Source of the DNA: Anaerolineae bacterium CG2_30_57_67
GTDB lineage: Bacteria; Chloroflexota; Anaerolineae; Anaerolineales; Villigracilaceae
Assembly (NCBI GenBank): GCA_001872455.1
Contig: MNXJ01000024.1
Location: forward strand, 1 to 36,153
Length of the DNA: 36,153 nt
Direction of reading: 5' to 3'
Numbering within the stretch: the first letter of the stretch is position 1; every line of letters begins with the position of its first letter. This document shows, one piece after another, positions 24,433 through 33,464 of this stretch. A model generated the notes under the pieces. That model saw nothing but the letters and a program-made list of their open reading frames with translations, did no database searches and had not been told where the DNA came from. Position numbers and translations under genes: made by a program.

Positions 24433-25102
24433 TTATCGCCCGATTGCGTTCATCAAAAAAGTATAGGTTGGGGATAACACGATTTTCCCTTCCCACACAA
24501 AAAACTTTGGAAAAACCATTGAACATACCACCACAATCCATAAAATTTTCATGTACTTGCTGTTTAACTCCAGCGACTGAATGACTTCATTCAGCGCTTC
24601 AAACAAAACGCCCCACGTGATTAATGAAAAGATTCGGGTTGTATCCAGTGTGAAAAATGAAATGGCATAATTGATGAGGATGAAACCCAGAAAAAAGAGA
24701 GCACGCCATTTGTTTTTGGAGTAAAGCGCCAAAAAACAAAGGAAAAACAATAGCCATTGAAAGTTTAACAAAGAAAACAAAGAAATGAGTGAGCGCGGCG
24801 GCAATCAGCAGGGCGCTGAAGAAGACGATTCCGCCCAGGCCGAAGGCTTTTTCCAGCGCGGCGAAGAGAATTTCGATCAGCCATTCGTGCGGGATGGCGG
24901 CCACGCCCGCGGTGCGGAAGGAAAATGGGTCGGTTTGCGGAATTTGGCCGCTGGTCAGCATCAGCCGCCCCAGCGCCAGGTGATGCCCCAGGTCGCCATC
25001 GGCGTTGAGCAGGGTGTTGCCGCGCGCCATCACGCCCGCCAGAATCAGCGCGAAAAACAGGTTTTTGAGCGAGGGAAACAGCCAGGCCAGCGGGGATTTC
25101 AT
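24433..25102 (-). pseudogene. Rearranged membrane-protein gene (two halves in different frames)
   Basis: From the ATG at 25102 the frame encodes about 105 residues typical of the N-terminus of large bacterial membrane glycosyltransferase-like proteins: NADGDLGHHLALGRLMLTSG, then QTDPFSFRTAG, PHEWLIEILFAALEKAFGLG and a helix. Near 24785-24795 the base composition changes from GC-rich to AT-rich. The hydrophobic coding then continues in another frame (LLNFQWLLFFLCFLALY to PTYTFLMNAIGR, stop at 24433). The two parts are either an internal deletion of one gene (relatives are several hundred residues long) or a chimera with a foreign fragment. Function is lost or unknown. Confidence 0.6.
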
Positions 25103-25164
25103 GGGATAATTCTACCGTAGTTGGGCAAAATAGCGTTTTGAAGAAAAGACATCACGTAAAAACC

Positions 25165-25196
25165 TACCTACCGGTCGGTAGGTTTTTTGGTATAAT
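25165..25196 (+). promoter_or_regulatory. PfmR-like TetR operator overlapping the acyl-CoA dehydrogenase promoter
   Basis: On the minus strand 25180-25165 reads TACCGACCGGTAGGTA, a perfect fit to the published Thermus PfmR consensus TACCGACCGNTNGGTN. The same site is an inverted repeat CCTACC-GGTC-GGTAGG (25167-25182). It covers the -35 position of a promoter with TATAAT at 25191-25196, the layout expected for a repressor site released by acyl-CoA or a related ligand. Confidence 0.75.
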
Positions 25197-25216
25197 GCCC
25201 ATCAGGAGCCTGTCCA

Positions 25217-26410
25217 ATGGATTTTTCTCTTTCTGCCGACCACCGCATGGCGCAAAAAATGGTGCGCGACTTTGCCCAAAAAGAAGTCGCCCCGGTCATT
25301 AAAGAATTCGACCGCAAACAGGAGCCCATTCCGTGGGTCTACCGCCGCATGGGCGAACTTGGCCTGCTGGGCATTTGCCTGCCCGAAAAATATGGCGGCC
25401 AGGGCATGGATTACATTTCGCTCGGCCTGGCCTGTGAAGAACTGGAAGCGGTGGACACGCATTTGCGCGTCGCCATGTCGGTGCATACCGGCCTGTGCGC
25501 GCTGACGTTGCTGCAGTGGGGCAGCGAAGAGCAGAAACAGCGCCTGCTCGTCCCGCTGGCGCGCGGAGAAAAAATCGGTTGCGGCGCGTTTACCGAACCC
25601 GGCATGGGCTCGGATGTCGCCGCGATGCAGACCAGCGCCAAACGCGAGGGCGATTCGTATCTGCTCAACGGCGAAAAAATGTGGATTTCGCTGGCCGCCA
25701 ACGCTGATTTTGCGCTGGTGACGGCCCGCAGCGATTCGAAAGCGGCCAAACCCGCCGAAGCCCTCTCCAGTTTTCTGGTGGATTTATCCAGCCCGGGCGT
25801 GACGCGCGGCGCGCTGCATGGAAAACTTGGCGTGCGGGCGGGCGTCACCGGCTGGCTGAAATTTGACAACGTGCGCGTGCCGCTCGAAAACCGTATCGGC
25901 GCAGAGGGCGAAGGCTTCAAAATCACCATGAGCGGCTTCGACCACGGGCGCTACACCGTCGCTTCCGGCGCCACCGGCATTATCCGCGCCTGCCGCGACG
26001 CCAGCGTCGCCTACGCCCAAAACCGCGAAGCCTTTGGCAAACCGATTGCCGAATATCAACTCATTCAGCAAAAAATTGCCCAAATGGCGCAGGATTACGA
26101 AATTGCCCGCCTGCTCTACCTGCGGGTGGGCTGGATGAAAAACGAAGGCCTGCGTCCGACGCTGGAGACCTCCTACGCCAAAAAATTCGCCAGCGAAGCC
26201 TCGTTCCACGCCGCCAGCGAAGCCATCCAGATTCACGGCGCGTATGGCTATTCGAACGAATATGACGTGGAACGCCATCTGCGCAATGCGCGCGGCGCGA
26301 TGATTTACGAGGGCAGTTCCGAAATTCAAACCCTCATCCAGGCCGGTTACGCCCTCGGCCAGCGTCAAAACAAAGCCCTGCGCTGTGAACTGCCACCCTA
26401 TCAAGGATGA
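25217..26410 (+). CDS. Acyl-CoA dehydrogenase
   Basis: The 397-residue flavoenzyme introduces the alpha-beta double bond into acyl-CoA and passes electrons to ETF. Family signatures are CGAFTEPGMGSDVAAMQTSA and LNGEKMWISLAANADFALV in the middle domain, the FDHGRYTVASGATGI helix, and the C-terminal QIHGAYGYSNEYDVERHLRN then IYEGSSEIQTLI, whose glutamate is the usual catalytic base in short- and medium-chain members. AGGAG lies eight bases before the ATG. It leads an operon with etfB and etfA. Chain length or branched-chain preference cannot be read from sequence; the operator suggests control by a fatty-acid-responsive TetR regulator. Confidence 0.93.
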   Translation: MDFSLSADHRMAQKMVRDFAQKEVAPVIKEFDRKQEPIPWVYRRMGELGLLGICLPEKYGGQGMDYISLGLACEELEAVDTHLRVAMSVHTGLCALTLLQWGSEEQKQRLLVPLARGEKIGCGAFTEPGMGSDVAAMQTSAKREGDSYLLNGEKMWISLAANADFALVTARSDSKAAKPAEALSSFLVDLSSPGVTRGALHGKLGVRAGVTGWLKFDNVRVPLENRIGAEGEGFKITMSGFDHGRYTVASGATGIIRACRDASVAYAQNREAFGKPIAEYQLIQQKIAQMAQDYEIARLLYLRVGWMKNEGLRPTLETSYAKKFASEASFHAASEAIQIHGAYGYSNEYDVERHLRNARGAMIYEGSSEIQTLIQAGYALGQRQNKALRCELPPYQG

Positions 26411-26469
26411 ATGCAGAATGTAAAACTCATTCATCATTCTTCATTCTTCATTCATCATTTTCTATTCTT
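26408..26469. repeat. Heptamer array at the end of the acyl-CoA dehydrogenase gene, with inverted arms
   Basis: CATTCAT, CATTCTT, CATTCTT, CATTCAT, CATTTTC, TATTCTT follow in phase from 26428 to 26469. The inverse ATGAATG and CAGAATG lie at 26408-26421, with a single 7-bp spacer between. The stop codon of the dehydrogenase gene is inside the first unit. The layout matches the pdhA-pdhB array although the 7-mer sequence differs. Confidence 0.75.
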
Positions 26470-26488
26470 CGTTTCCCCGGAGGCTGCC

Positions 26489-27255
<767 letters not shown>

Positions 27256-27259
<4 letters not shown>

Positions 27260-28215
27260 AAACCTGGGCCTATATTGACCATTTTCAAGGCGAACCCGTT
27301 CCCGCTTCGTGGGAAGCGCTGGGCGTCGCCAAAACCTTTGGCGAAGTCACCGCCGTCATTTTGGGCGCCGGATTGGATGCCCTGGCGCAAATAGCGCTGG
27401 AATACGGGGCGGATTCGGTGCTGGTGGCGGATGACCCCGCCCTGGCCGACTACCGCGCCGAGGCCTTTGCCGCGACTCTCACCGCGCTGATAACGGATTC
27501 CGCGCCCCAGGCCATTTTCCTGCCGACGACGACGCGCACCCGCGAAGTGGCCGCGATGAGCGCCTTCGATTTGGCGAGCGGCGTGCTGGTGGATGTGACC
27601 GCGCTCGAAGCGCAGGACGAAACCATCCTCGCCACCCGCCCGGTCTACGAGGGTAAACTCTTTGAAAAAGTGACCTGCTCGGCCCGCCCGCAATTTATCA
27701 CCCTGCGCGCACGCGCCTTCCCCAAACCGGCGCGTCAGGCCGGGCGCAGCGGCGCAATCACCAAGGCCGCCGCGCAAGCCGAGAGCAAAACTAGCGTCGA
27801 AGGCTTTACCCCGGCAGAAACCAACGTCAATTTGGCCGATGCGGGCGTGGTCGTCTCTGGCGGGCGTGGCGTCGCCAATGACCCGGCCAAAGGCTTTGGG
27901 CTGATTGGCGACCTGGCGAAAACCATCGGCGGGGCGGTCGGCGCCAGCCGCGCCGCTGTGGATGCGAATTACATCCCCTACGCCCATCAGGTTGGGCAAA
28001 CGGGCAAAGTCGTCAGCCCCGATTTGTACGTGGCGGTCGGCATTTCGGGCGCGGTGCAGCATTTGGTGGGCATGCGCTCGTCCAAAGTAGTCGTCGCCGT
28101 CAACAAAGATGCCGAAGCGCCCATCTTCACCCAGGCGCGCTATGGCGTGGTGGCCGATTTGTTCACCTTTTTGCCGATTTTGAACGCGGCCTTTAAGAAA
28201 AAACTCGGCAAATAA
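27256..28215 (+). CDS. etfA: Electron transfer flavoprotein, alpha subunit
   Basis: The 319-residue subunit binds FAD through its C-terminal domain: [20 protein letters not shown], then [25 protein letters not shown] (shown here only as landmarks) and the conserved [18 protein letters not shown] and [13 protein letters not shown]. The N-terminal half has the ETF domain ([15 protein letters not shown]). Length is normal. It is translationally coupled to etfB and is the last gene of the operon. No ETF-quinone oxidoreductase is encoded nearby. Confidence 0.94.
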
Positions 28216-28226
28216 ATCGCCCTACA

Positions 28227-28281
28227 CATGCACACAAAGGCTCTCGCCAGGGTATCCTGTGCGAGAGCCTTTGTGTGCATG
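28227..28281. terminator. Perfect 21-bp hairpin after etfA
   Basis: Arms 28227-28247 and 28261-28281 pair without mismatch around a 13-base loop that itself contains CAGG/CCTG. No T-run follows on either strand, so it is not a classical intrinsic terminator. It may be a processing or stability hairpin, or a factor-dependent end. Confidence 0.6.
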
Positions 28282-28398
28282 CGAAATCTTGCCAGGAATG
28301 GAGCCGAAAATCTCCCGACTTTCGAGAAAAATCAGGCCATTCCTTCCTTTGACGGATTGAACACGCAAGATTAATTTTGAGCCGCGGTTTCGGGCGGT

Positions 28399-28467
28399 CA
28401 ATATAAATTGATATTGTTTTCTGTAAAAAAGATAAATATTGACAAAAAACTTAAAAATAGTTAGAAT
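28399..28467 (+). promoter_or_regulatory. Promoter and palindrome before the MFS gene
   Basis: TTGACA (28439-28444), a 17-bp spacer and TAGAAT (28462-28467) form a strong promoter. Upstream, CAATATAAATTGATATTG (28399-28416) is a near-perfect 18-bp palindrome related to the site at 6117-6133, a possible operator for one common regulator. The remainder of 28282-28516 is AT-rich with no gene. Confidence 0.65.
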
Positions 28468-28516
28468 TAATTCAATATAGTTAATTTAAAAGTTTTATTT
28501 CTCTCAAAAGGCCCAA

Positions 28517-29809
28517 ATGAATCTTTCCGCCACCTCCCCGCAAGAATTTCAGACCAACTGGAAGCCGCGCTTCTTTACTATTTTTACCGGGCAGGCGCTT
28601 TCGCTGTTTGGTTCCTCGCTCGTGCAGTTTGCGCTGGTCTGGTATCTCACCCAAAAAACTGGCTCGGCTACCATTCTGGCGACTGCCTCTCTGGTAGCCA
28701 TGTTGCCGCAAGTGCTTCTCGGCCCATTCGCGGGCGCGTTGGTAGACCGCTGGAATCGCCGCTTGGTGATGATTTTAGCGGATGGCTTGATTGCCTTGGC
28801 GACTCTGGTTTTGGCGGGGTTATTTTGGATGGGCACGGCGCAAATCTGGCATATTTACGCCATCTTGTTGGTGCGTTCACTGGGAGGCGCTTTTCACTGG
28901 CCGGCCATGAGCGCATCTACCTCGCTCATGGTTCCCAAGGAACAACTTTCACGCGTGGCGGGCATCAACCAAACCCTGCAAGGGCTGGTTGGAATTGTCG
29001 CTCCGCCGACGGGCGCACTGTTAATCGGTATTTTGCCCACGCAAGGGGTTTTGTTGATTGATGTTTTTACCGCTTTGTGCGCCATTTTGCCACTGCTTTT
29101 CATCTCCATCCCGCAGCCGAAAACTATCGTGGGTGCGACGACCTCCTACTGGCAGGATGTCCGCGCCGGGTTGGCGTATGTCGCCGCCTGGCCGGGACTG
29201 CTTGCCATTCTCGTCATCGCCCTGCTGATTAATTTTTTGCTCACGCCTACCGGCTCACTGATGCCGTTGCTCATTACCAAGCATTTTGGTCTGGGCGCGC
29301 TTGAATTGGGTTTTACCGATACGCTCTGGGGCGTGGGCATGATTGCCGGCGGATTATTGCTCAGCGTGTGGGGCGGTTTCAAGCGCCGTATTGTCACCAG
29401 CCTGCTGGGCATCGTCGGGATTGGCGTTAGCGTTGTTTTGGTTGGGCTGGCACCTGCCAATATGTTTTGGCTGGCCCTGGTCGGGATGAGCATCAGCGGC
29501 CTGGCGCAAGTGTTGGCAAACGGTCCTTTGCAGGCGGTTATTCAATCCGCTGTTGAGCCAGACATGCAAGGGCGTGTCATGGCGCTGATTGGCAGCGGCG
29601 CAACGGCCATGACGCCGCTTTCGCTGGCCGTCGCCGGGCCGGTTTCTGACGCCATTGGTATCCGCGCCTGGTATATTTTTGGCGGCGCAGCCTGTTTGCT
29701 AATGGGAATCGTGGCTTTTTCCGTCCCGGCAGTGATGAACGTCGAAACGAATCGGGTTGATGCTTTGCAATCTGTCCCGCCCGCGCCGGTAACGACTTCC
29801 ATTGATTGA
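28517..29809 (+). CDS. Major facilitator superfamily exporter
   Basis: The 430-residue protein has about twelve membrane helices. It carries the MFS loop motif in GPFAGALVDRWNRRLVM, the second half (FTDTLWGVGMIAGGLLLSVW), and SSLVQFALVWYLTQKTGSAT near the N-terminus. That start and the AP PTGALLIG helix region are typical of the MFS_3 / macrolide- and enterobactin-exporter branch. It exports small molecules by proton antiport across the cytoplasmic membrane; the substrate is unknown. It has its own strong promoter and a palindrome upstream, suggesting regulated expression. Confidence 0.85.
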   Translation: MNLSATSPQEFQTNWKPRFFTIFTGQALSLFGSSLVQFALVWYLTQKTGSATILATASLVAMLPQVLLGPFAGALVDRWNRRLVMILADGLIALATLVLAGLFWMGTAQIWHIYAILLVRSLGGAFHWPAMSASTSLMVPKEQLSRVAGINQTLQGLVGIVAPPTGALLIGILPTQGVLLIDVFTALCAILPLLFISIPQPKTIVGATTSYWQDVRAGLAYVAAWPGLLAILVIALLINFLLTPTGSLMPLLITKHFGLGALELGFTDTLWGVGMIAGGLLLSVWGGFKRRIVTSLLGIVGIGVSVVLVGLAPANMFWLALVGMSISGLAQVLANGPLQAVIQSAVEPDMQGRVMALIGSGATAMTPLSLAVAGPVSDAIGIRAWYIFGGAACLLMGIVAFSVPAVMNVETNRVDALQSVPPAPVTTSID

Positions 29810-29858
29810 AAGCGTTATTTTCTCTCCTTGAGTGTGAATCGTTTAAGAGTTGGTTTCA

Positions 29859-29867
29859 TGCTAGAAT
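29859..29867 (+). promoter_or_regulatory. Extended -10 promoter giving a leaderless mRNA
   Basis: TGCTAGAAT is an extended -10 element ending at 29867; the next gene starts with ATG at 29874, just six bases later, so transcription and translation start at the same A. No ribosome binding site is present. Confidence 0.55.
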
Positions 29868-29873
29868 TATTCC

Positions 29874-31568
29874 ATGCTTGATACTCTTGCCCGGATTGAA
29901 TTCCTGCGCAAACTACATCTTTTTCGTGGCCTGAGCGATGATCAATTGCGCTCGGTGGCCGAGAACATGCAGGAACAATCTTTTTCGAAAACGGATGTGG
30001 TCATTGTCGAAGGTACTTCAGGCGACTTGCTCTACCTGATTTTTGATGGACAGGTGAAGGTATCACGTCTGATCAAGGACACGCCTACGCTGGTCACAAC
30101 CCTCAGCAAGGGCGATTACTTTGGCGAGCAATCTTTGCTCACCAGCCATTCTCATAACGCCACCGTTCGCGCTGAGGCGGGCAGCACGCTGTTAACGCTT
30201 TCGCGCAACGCCTTCCGCGATTTGCTCAAAAAAATCCCTGGTCTGCGTGAAAACTTCATCATTATGATGGACACGCGCCGCCTGGCGAATCGACTTAAAT
30301 TCCCGTGGCTGAATGCGGGCGAGGTGATTTATTTTTTGGCGCGCAAACACGAAATTTTACTTTTCCGTGCCATGGTTTTACCGGTGATATTTTTTGCGCT
30401 TGTGTTGGGGTTGATGGGACTGGCTTTTACGCTGGCTAGCGTAGCGCTAAGCGCCGTGGCAGGTTTTTTGATGGTGGCCGTGTTGGGTTGGACCGGTTGG
30501 AATTATGTGGACTGGGGTAACGACTATTACGTGGTCACCAATCAGCGCGTTTTGTGGCTGGAAAAAGTGATTGGTCTGTACGAGAGCCGCACCGAGGCGT
30601 TGATGAGCACGGTGCTTTCTGTCAGCACTGAGTCAGATTATTGGGGACGTTTTTTTGGCTATGGCACGGTGGTCGTGCGCACGTTCACTGGTCAGATTCG
30701 TATGGAGTTTGTGCGTCATCCCAAGCAGGCCGGGGCAATGATTGAAGAGTATTGGAATCGCACCAAACAAGTCGCCCGCAAGAGCGACGAAGAAGCCTTC
30801 AAGGCGGCGATTCGCGCCAAATTGGGGATTCAACTGCCAGCGGCGAAGCCTGCCCCGCCAACCGCCTCCCCGCCCCCTTCGCCCGCGGCGAAGCCGTCCT
30901 CTCCCCCGCGCCCTGCGCTTTTTTCTGGGCTAAAAAAACGATTGGGCGATGCCTTCAATGCGCGTTACGAAACCGGCGCGGTCATCACCTATCGCAAACA
31001 TCCGTATGTGCTTTTTCGAGATACCTGGCCGCAATTGCTGATAATAGTAGCGCTGTTGACGATTGTTCCGCTGGGAAAACTGTTTTTCGTCTGGAATTTA
31101 CAGGTCTGGCAGGTTAGTATCATTGGTTTTTTGCTGGCGGCGACGGCGGGCTGGTGGTATTACGGCTATGTGGATTGGGCCAATGACCTGTATCAGGTGA
31201 CGTCTGAACAAATTATTGACTTGTACAAGGAGCCCTGGGGCAAGGAAGACCGCAAAAGCGCCCCGCTGGAAAGTATCCTGGGAATTAACTATGAGCGTAA
31301 TGGCATTTTAGGGATGCTCTTTAACTTTGGCACAGTCTATATTCAGGTCGGCGGCGCAAAATTTGACTTTGAAGACGTGCTTAACCCGCCCGCGGTTCAG
31401 CAGGATATTGCCAGCCGGGTGATTGCCCGCCAGCAAAAGAAACGCGAGGGAGATGCTGCCGGGGAACGCGAGCGCATGATTGAGTGGATGGCCTGGTATC
31501 ACAGAACGGTGGAAGAAGCGCGTAAAATGGAAGAGCAGGCGCGCAAGCAAAACGATAAATCTGCCTGA
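29874..31568 (+). CDS. Cyclic-nucleotide-binding membrane protein with two bPH domains
   Basis: The 564-residue protein starts with a cNMP-binding domain (residues about 8-125: FLRKLHLFRGLSDDQLRSVA, LLYLIFDGQVKVSRL, GDYFGEQSLL). It then has two similar modules. Each consists of a two-helix membrane hairpin (MVLPVIFFALVLGLMGLAF; TWPQLLIIVALLTIVPLG) followed by a PH-like beta domain (DYYVVTNQRVLWLEK; LYQVTSEQIIDLYK). A proline-rich linker (PPTASPPPSPAAKPSSPP) lies between. The C-terminus is a charged coiled coil. The duplication suggests gene-internal repeat. No enzymatic domain is seen; it may sense cyclic nucleotides at the membrane. The start is leaderless, directly behind an extended -10. 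Confidence 0.75.
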   Translation: MLDTLARIEFLRKLHLFRGLSDDQLRSVAENMQEQSFSKTDVVIVEGTSGDLLYLIFDGQVKVSRLIKDTPTLVTTLSKGDYFGEQSLLTSHSHNATVRAEAGSTLLTLSRNAFRDLLKKIPGLRENFIIMMDTRRLANRLKFPWLNAGEVIYFLARKHEILLFRAMVLPVIFFALVLGLMGLAFTLASVALSAVAGFLMVAVLGWTGWNYVDWGNDYYVVTNQRVLWLEKVIGLYESRTEALMSTVLSVSTESDYWGRFFGYGTVVVRTFTGQIRMEFVRHPKQAGAMIEEYWNRTKQVARKSDEEAFKAAIRAKLGIQLPAAKPAPPTASPPPSPAAKPSSPPRPALFSGLKKRLGDAFNARYETGAVITYRKHPYVLFRDTWPQLLIIVALLTIVPLGKLFFVWNLQVWQVSIIGFLLAATAGWWYYGYVDWANDLYQVTSEQIIDLYKEPWGKEDRKSAPLESILGINYERNGILGMLFNFGTVYIQVGGAKFDFEDVLNPPAVQQDIASRVIARQQKKREGDAAGERERMIEWMAWYHRTVEEARKMEEQARKQNDKSA

Positions 31569-31670
31569 ATATCGGGTAAAATGCTCAACTCGCCGTTGTG
31601 ACGCAGCACTCCGTAGCGCGACTTTCAAATCGCTGAACAGTTTGCCCGATACGCTGGTTGTGTTGCCGGT

Positions 31671-31698
31671 TTGACAAGTAGTTACAATCAACTATTTT
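31671..31698 (+). promoter_or_regulatory. Promoter of the deformylase-recF unit
   Basis: TTGACA (31671-31676), a 16-bp spacer and TATTTT (31693-31698), followed by AGAGGA before the ATG at 31716. The 148-bp spacer before it also holds an 11-bp inverted repeat (31570-31580 with 31641-31651), possibly ending the previous transcript. Confidence 0.55.
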
Positions 31699-31715
31699 AT
31701 TTATAGAGGAACTTC

Positions 31716-32243
31716 ATGGCACTTCGAGAAATTGTGACCGTTCCGCACGAGGTTCTGCGCCGCAAAGCGCGTCCGGTGACGGATTTTGGCGAAAATCTGC
31801 AAACGCTGATTGACGACATGGTCGAAACCATGCGTCAGGCGCCCGGCGTCGGCCTGGCCGCGCCGCAAGTGGGCGTTGCCGAGCGCGTGATTGTCGTCGA
31901 ATATTACGAACACGAAGAAGACGAAGAAAACGAAGACGAGCAGACGCCAGCCCCCAAACGCCTGTACACGCTGGTCAACCCCGAAATTACGCGCGCCTCC
32001 AAAGAGATGGAAGTCGGCGCTGAGGGCTGTCTCTCCATTCCCGGCGTGATGGGCGACGTGGAACGCCATCTGGCAATCACCGTCAAGGCGCAGAATCGGC
32101 GCGGCCAGCCGGTGACGCTGCGCCTGAAGGACTGGACGGCGCGCATTTTTCAGCACGAAATTGACCATCTCAACGGCGTCTTATTCACCGACCGCGCCAG
32201 CAAGGTGTGGAAACCCGAAGGCGCAGTCGAAGACAACGTTTAA
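31716..32243 (+). CDS. def: Peptide deformylase
   Basis: The 175-residue metalloenzyme removes the formyl group from new proteins. All three motifs are present: GVGLAAPQ (residues 44-51), EGCLS (metal-binding cysteine) and QHEIDHL (two metal-binding histidines and the catalytic glutamate). Between motifs one and two there is an unusual acidic insert (YYEHEEDEENEDEQTPAPKR). AGAGGA lies five bases before the ATG. recF starts three bases after the stop, so the two genes are co-transcribed. Confidence 0.95.
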   Translation: MALREIVTVPHEVLRRKARPVTDFGENLQTLIDDMVETMRQAPGVGLAAPQVGVAERVIVVEYYEHEEDEENEDEQTPAPKRLYTLVNPEITRASKEMEVGAEGCLSIPGVMGDVERHLAITVKAQNRRGQPVTLRLKDWTARIFQHEIDHLNGVLFTDRASKVWKPEGAVEDNV

Positions 32244-32246
32244 CCT

Positions 32247-33452
32247 ATGTTCATCAAGCGGCTTTCGCTGACCAATTTTCGCAATTTCGCCCGCCTGGAT
32301 TTGGAATTTCCACGGCGGGCTGTTTTGCTGGTGGGCAGCAACGCCCAGGGCAAAACCAGCCTGCTGGAAGCGGTTTACTTTTTGGCGACTTTCGCTTCCT
32401 TTCAGACCAGCGCCGACCGGCAGTTGATTAATTTCATCGCCGCGCGCGAGCCGCTGGCCGTGGCGCGGCTCGTCGCCGAGTACGAGCGCGGCGGGCGCAG
32501 TCACCGCCTCGAAGTGCGTCTCATTCAAGAGCCGGTCGGCGCGCTCGGACAGCGCAGCCGCAAGGAAATTCTGCTGGACGGCGTCAAGCGCACCGCCAGC
32601 GAAGCCATCGGCCACATTCCCGCCGTTCTTTTTTTGCCACAAATGGCGCGCACGTTAGAAGGCGGCCCGGATGAGCGCCGCCGCTATCTCAACCTGGCGC
32701 TGGCGCAAGCCATCCCCGGCTATGCCGCCGCTCTCAGCGAATACCATCAGGCGCTCACCCAGCGCAACGCCCTGCTCAAACAACTCGGCGAGCGCGGCGG
32801 CGACCCGGCGCAGTTAACCTACTGGGACGAAATACTCACCACCAGCGGCGCCAATCTCATTTTGTGGCGCATTCAGGCCATTAGCGAGTTGGAACGCCTG
32901 GCGGCGCGCGCCCATCATCGCCTGACGCGCGGCGCGGAAGTGCTGCGCCTGGCCTATCGCCCGGCTTTCGACCCGCTGCCGCGCCCGGCCAACCAAATCG
33001 CCCTGCGAATGGAAACCCCCGTTGACCGCTCCACGCTGGAACTTGCCGCCGTGAAAAGTGGTTTTCTCGCCGCCCTCAGCCGCACCCGCGCCGAGGAAAT
33101 CGCCCGCGGCGTGACCACCATCGGACCGCACCGCGACGAGCTGCGTTTCCTCGCCAATGGCATTGACCTGAGCGATTACGGCTCGCGCGGACAAATTCGC
33201 ACCACGCTGCTGGCGCTCAAAATGGCCGAAACCGCCTGGATGCAGGCGCGAACCGGCGAAGCGCCGGTTGTCCTGCTCGACGAGGTGATGGCCGAACTGG
33301 ACCAAGCCCGCCGCGCCGATTTGCTCGCTGCGCTGGAAGAAAGCGCTGGACAAACGCTCATCACCACCACCGACAGTGATTCTTTTTCGCCCGCGTTTTT
33401 GCAGACCGCCCAAACTTGGCGCGTGCAGGCCGGGATGGTGGCATCAATTTAA
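32247..33452 (+). CDS. recF: DNA replication and repair protein RecF
   Basis: The 401-residue SMC-like ATPase loads RecA on gapped DNA. The N-terminus reads IKRLSLTNFRNFARLDLEF, Walker A is GSNAQGKTS at residues 30-38, and the family signature FLPQMARTLEGGPDERRRYL follows. The C-terminus has the ABC signature region (DYGSRGQIRTTLLALKMAE) and Walker B VVLLDEVMAELD. It is slightly longer than average. It is coupled to def rather than to dnaN/gyrB, so the classical replication-origin context is absent here. Confidence 0.93.
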   Translation: MFIKRLSLTNFRNFARLDLEFPRRAVLLVGSNAQGKTSLLEAVYFLATFASFQTSADRQLINFIAAREPLAVARLVAEYERGGRSHRLEVRLIQEPVGALGQRSRKEILLDGVKRTASEAIGHIPAVLFLPQMARTLEGGPDERRRYLNLALAQAIPGYAAALSEYHQALTQRNALLKQLGERGGDPAQLTYWDEILTTSGANLILWRIQAISELERLAARAHHRLTRGAEVLRLAYRPAFDPLPRPANQIALRMETPVDRSTLELAAVKSGFLAALSRTRAEEIARGVTTIGPHRDELRFLANGIDLSDYGSRGQIRTTLLALKMAETAWMQARTGEAPVVLLDEVMAELDQARRADLLAALEESAGQTLITTTDSDSFSPAFLQTAQTWRVQAGMVASI

Positions 33453-33464
33453 AAGGAGAAAACC

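Noticed and set aside
23684-25102. Insertion sequence
   Set aside because: No transposase frame, terminal inverted repeats or target duplication could be found around the junctions.
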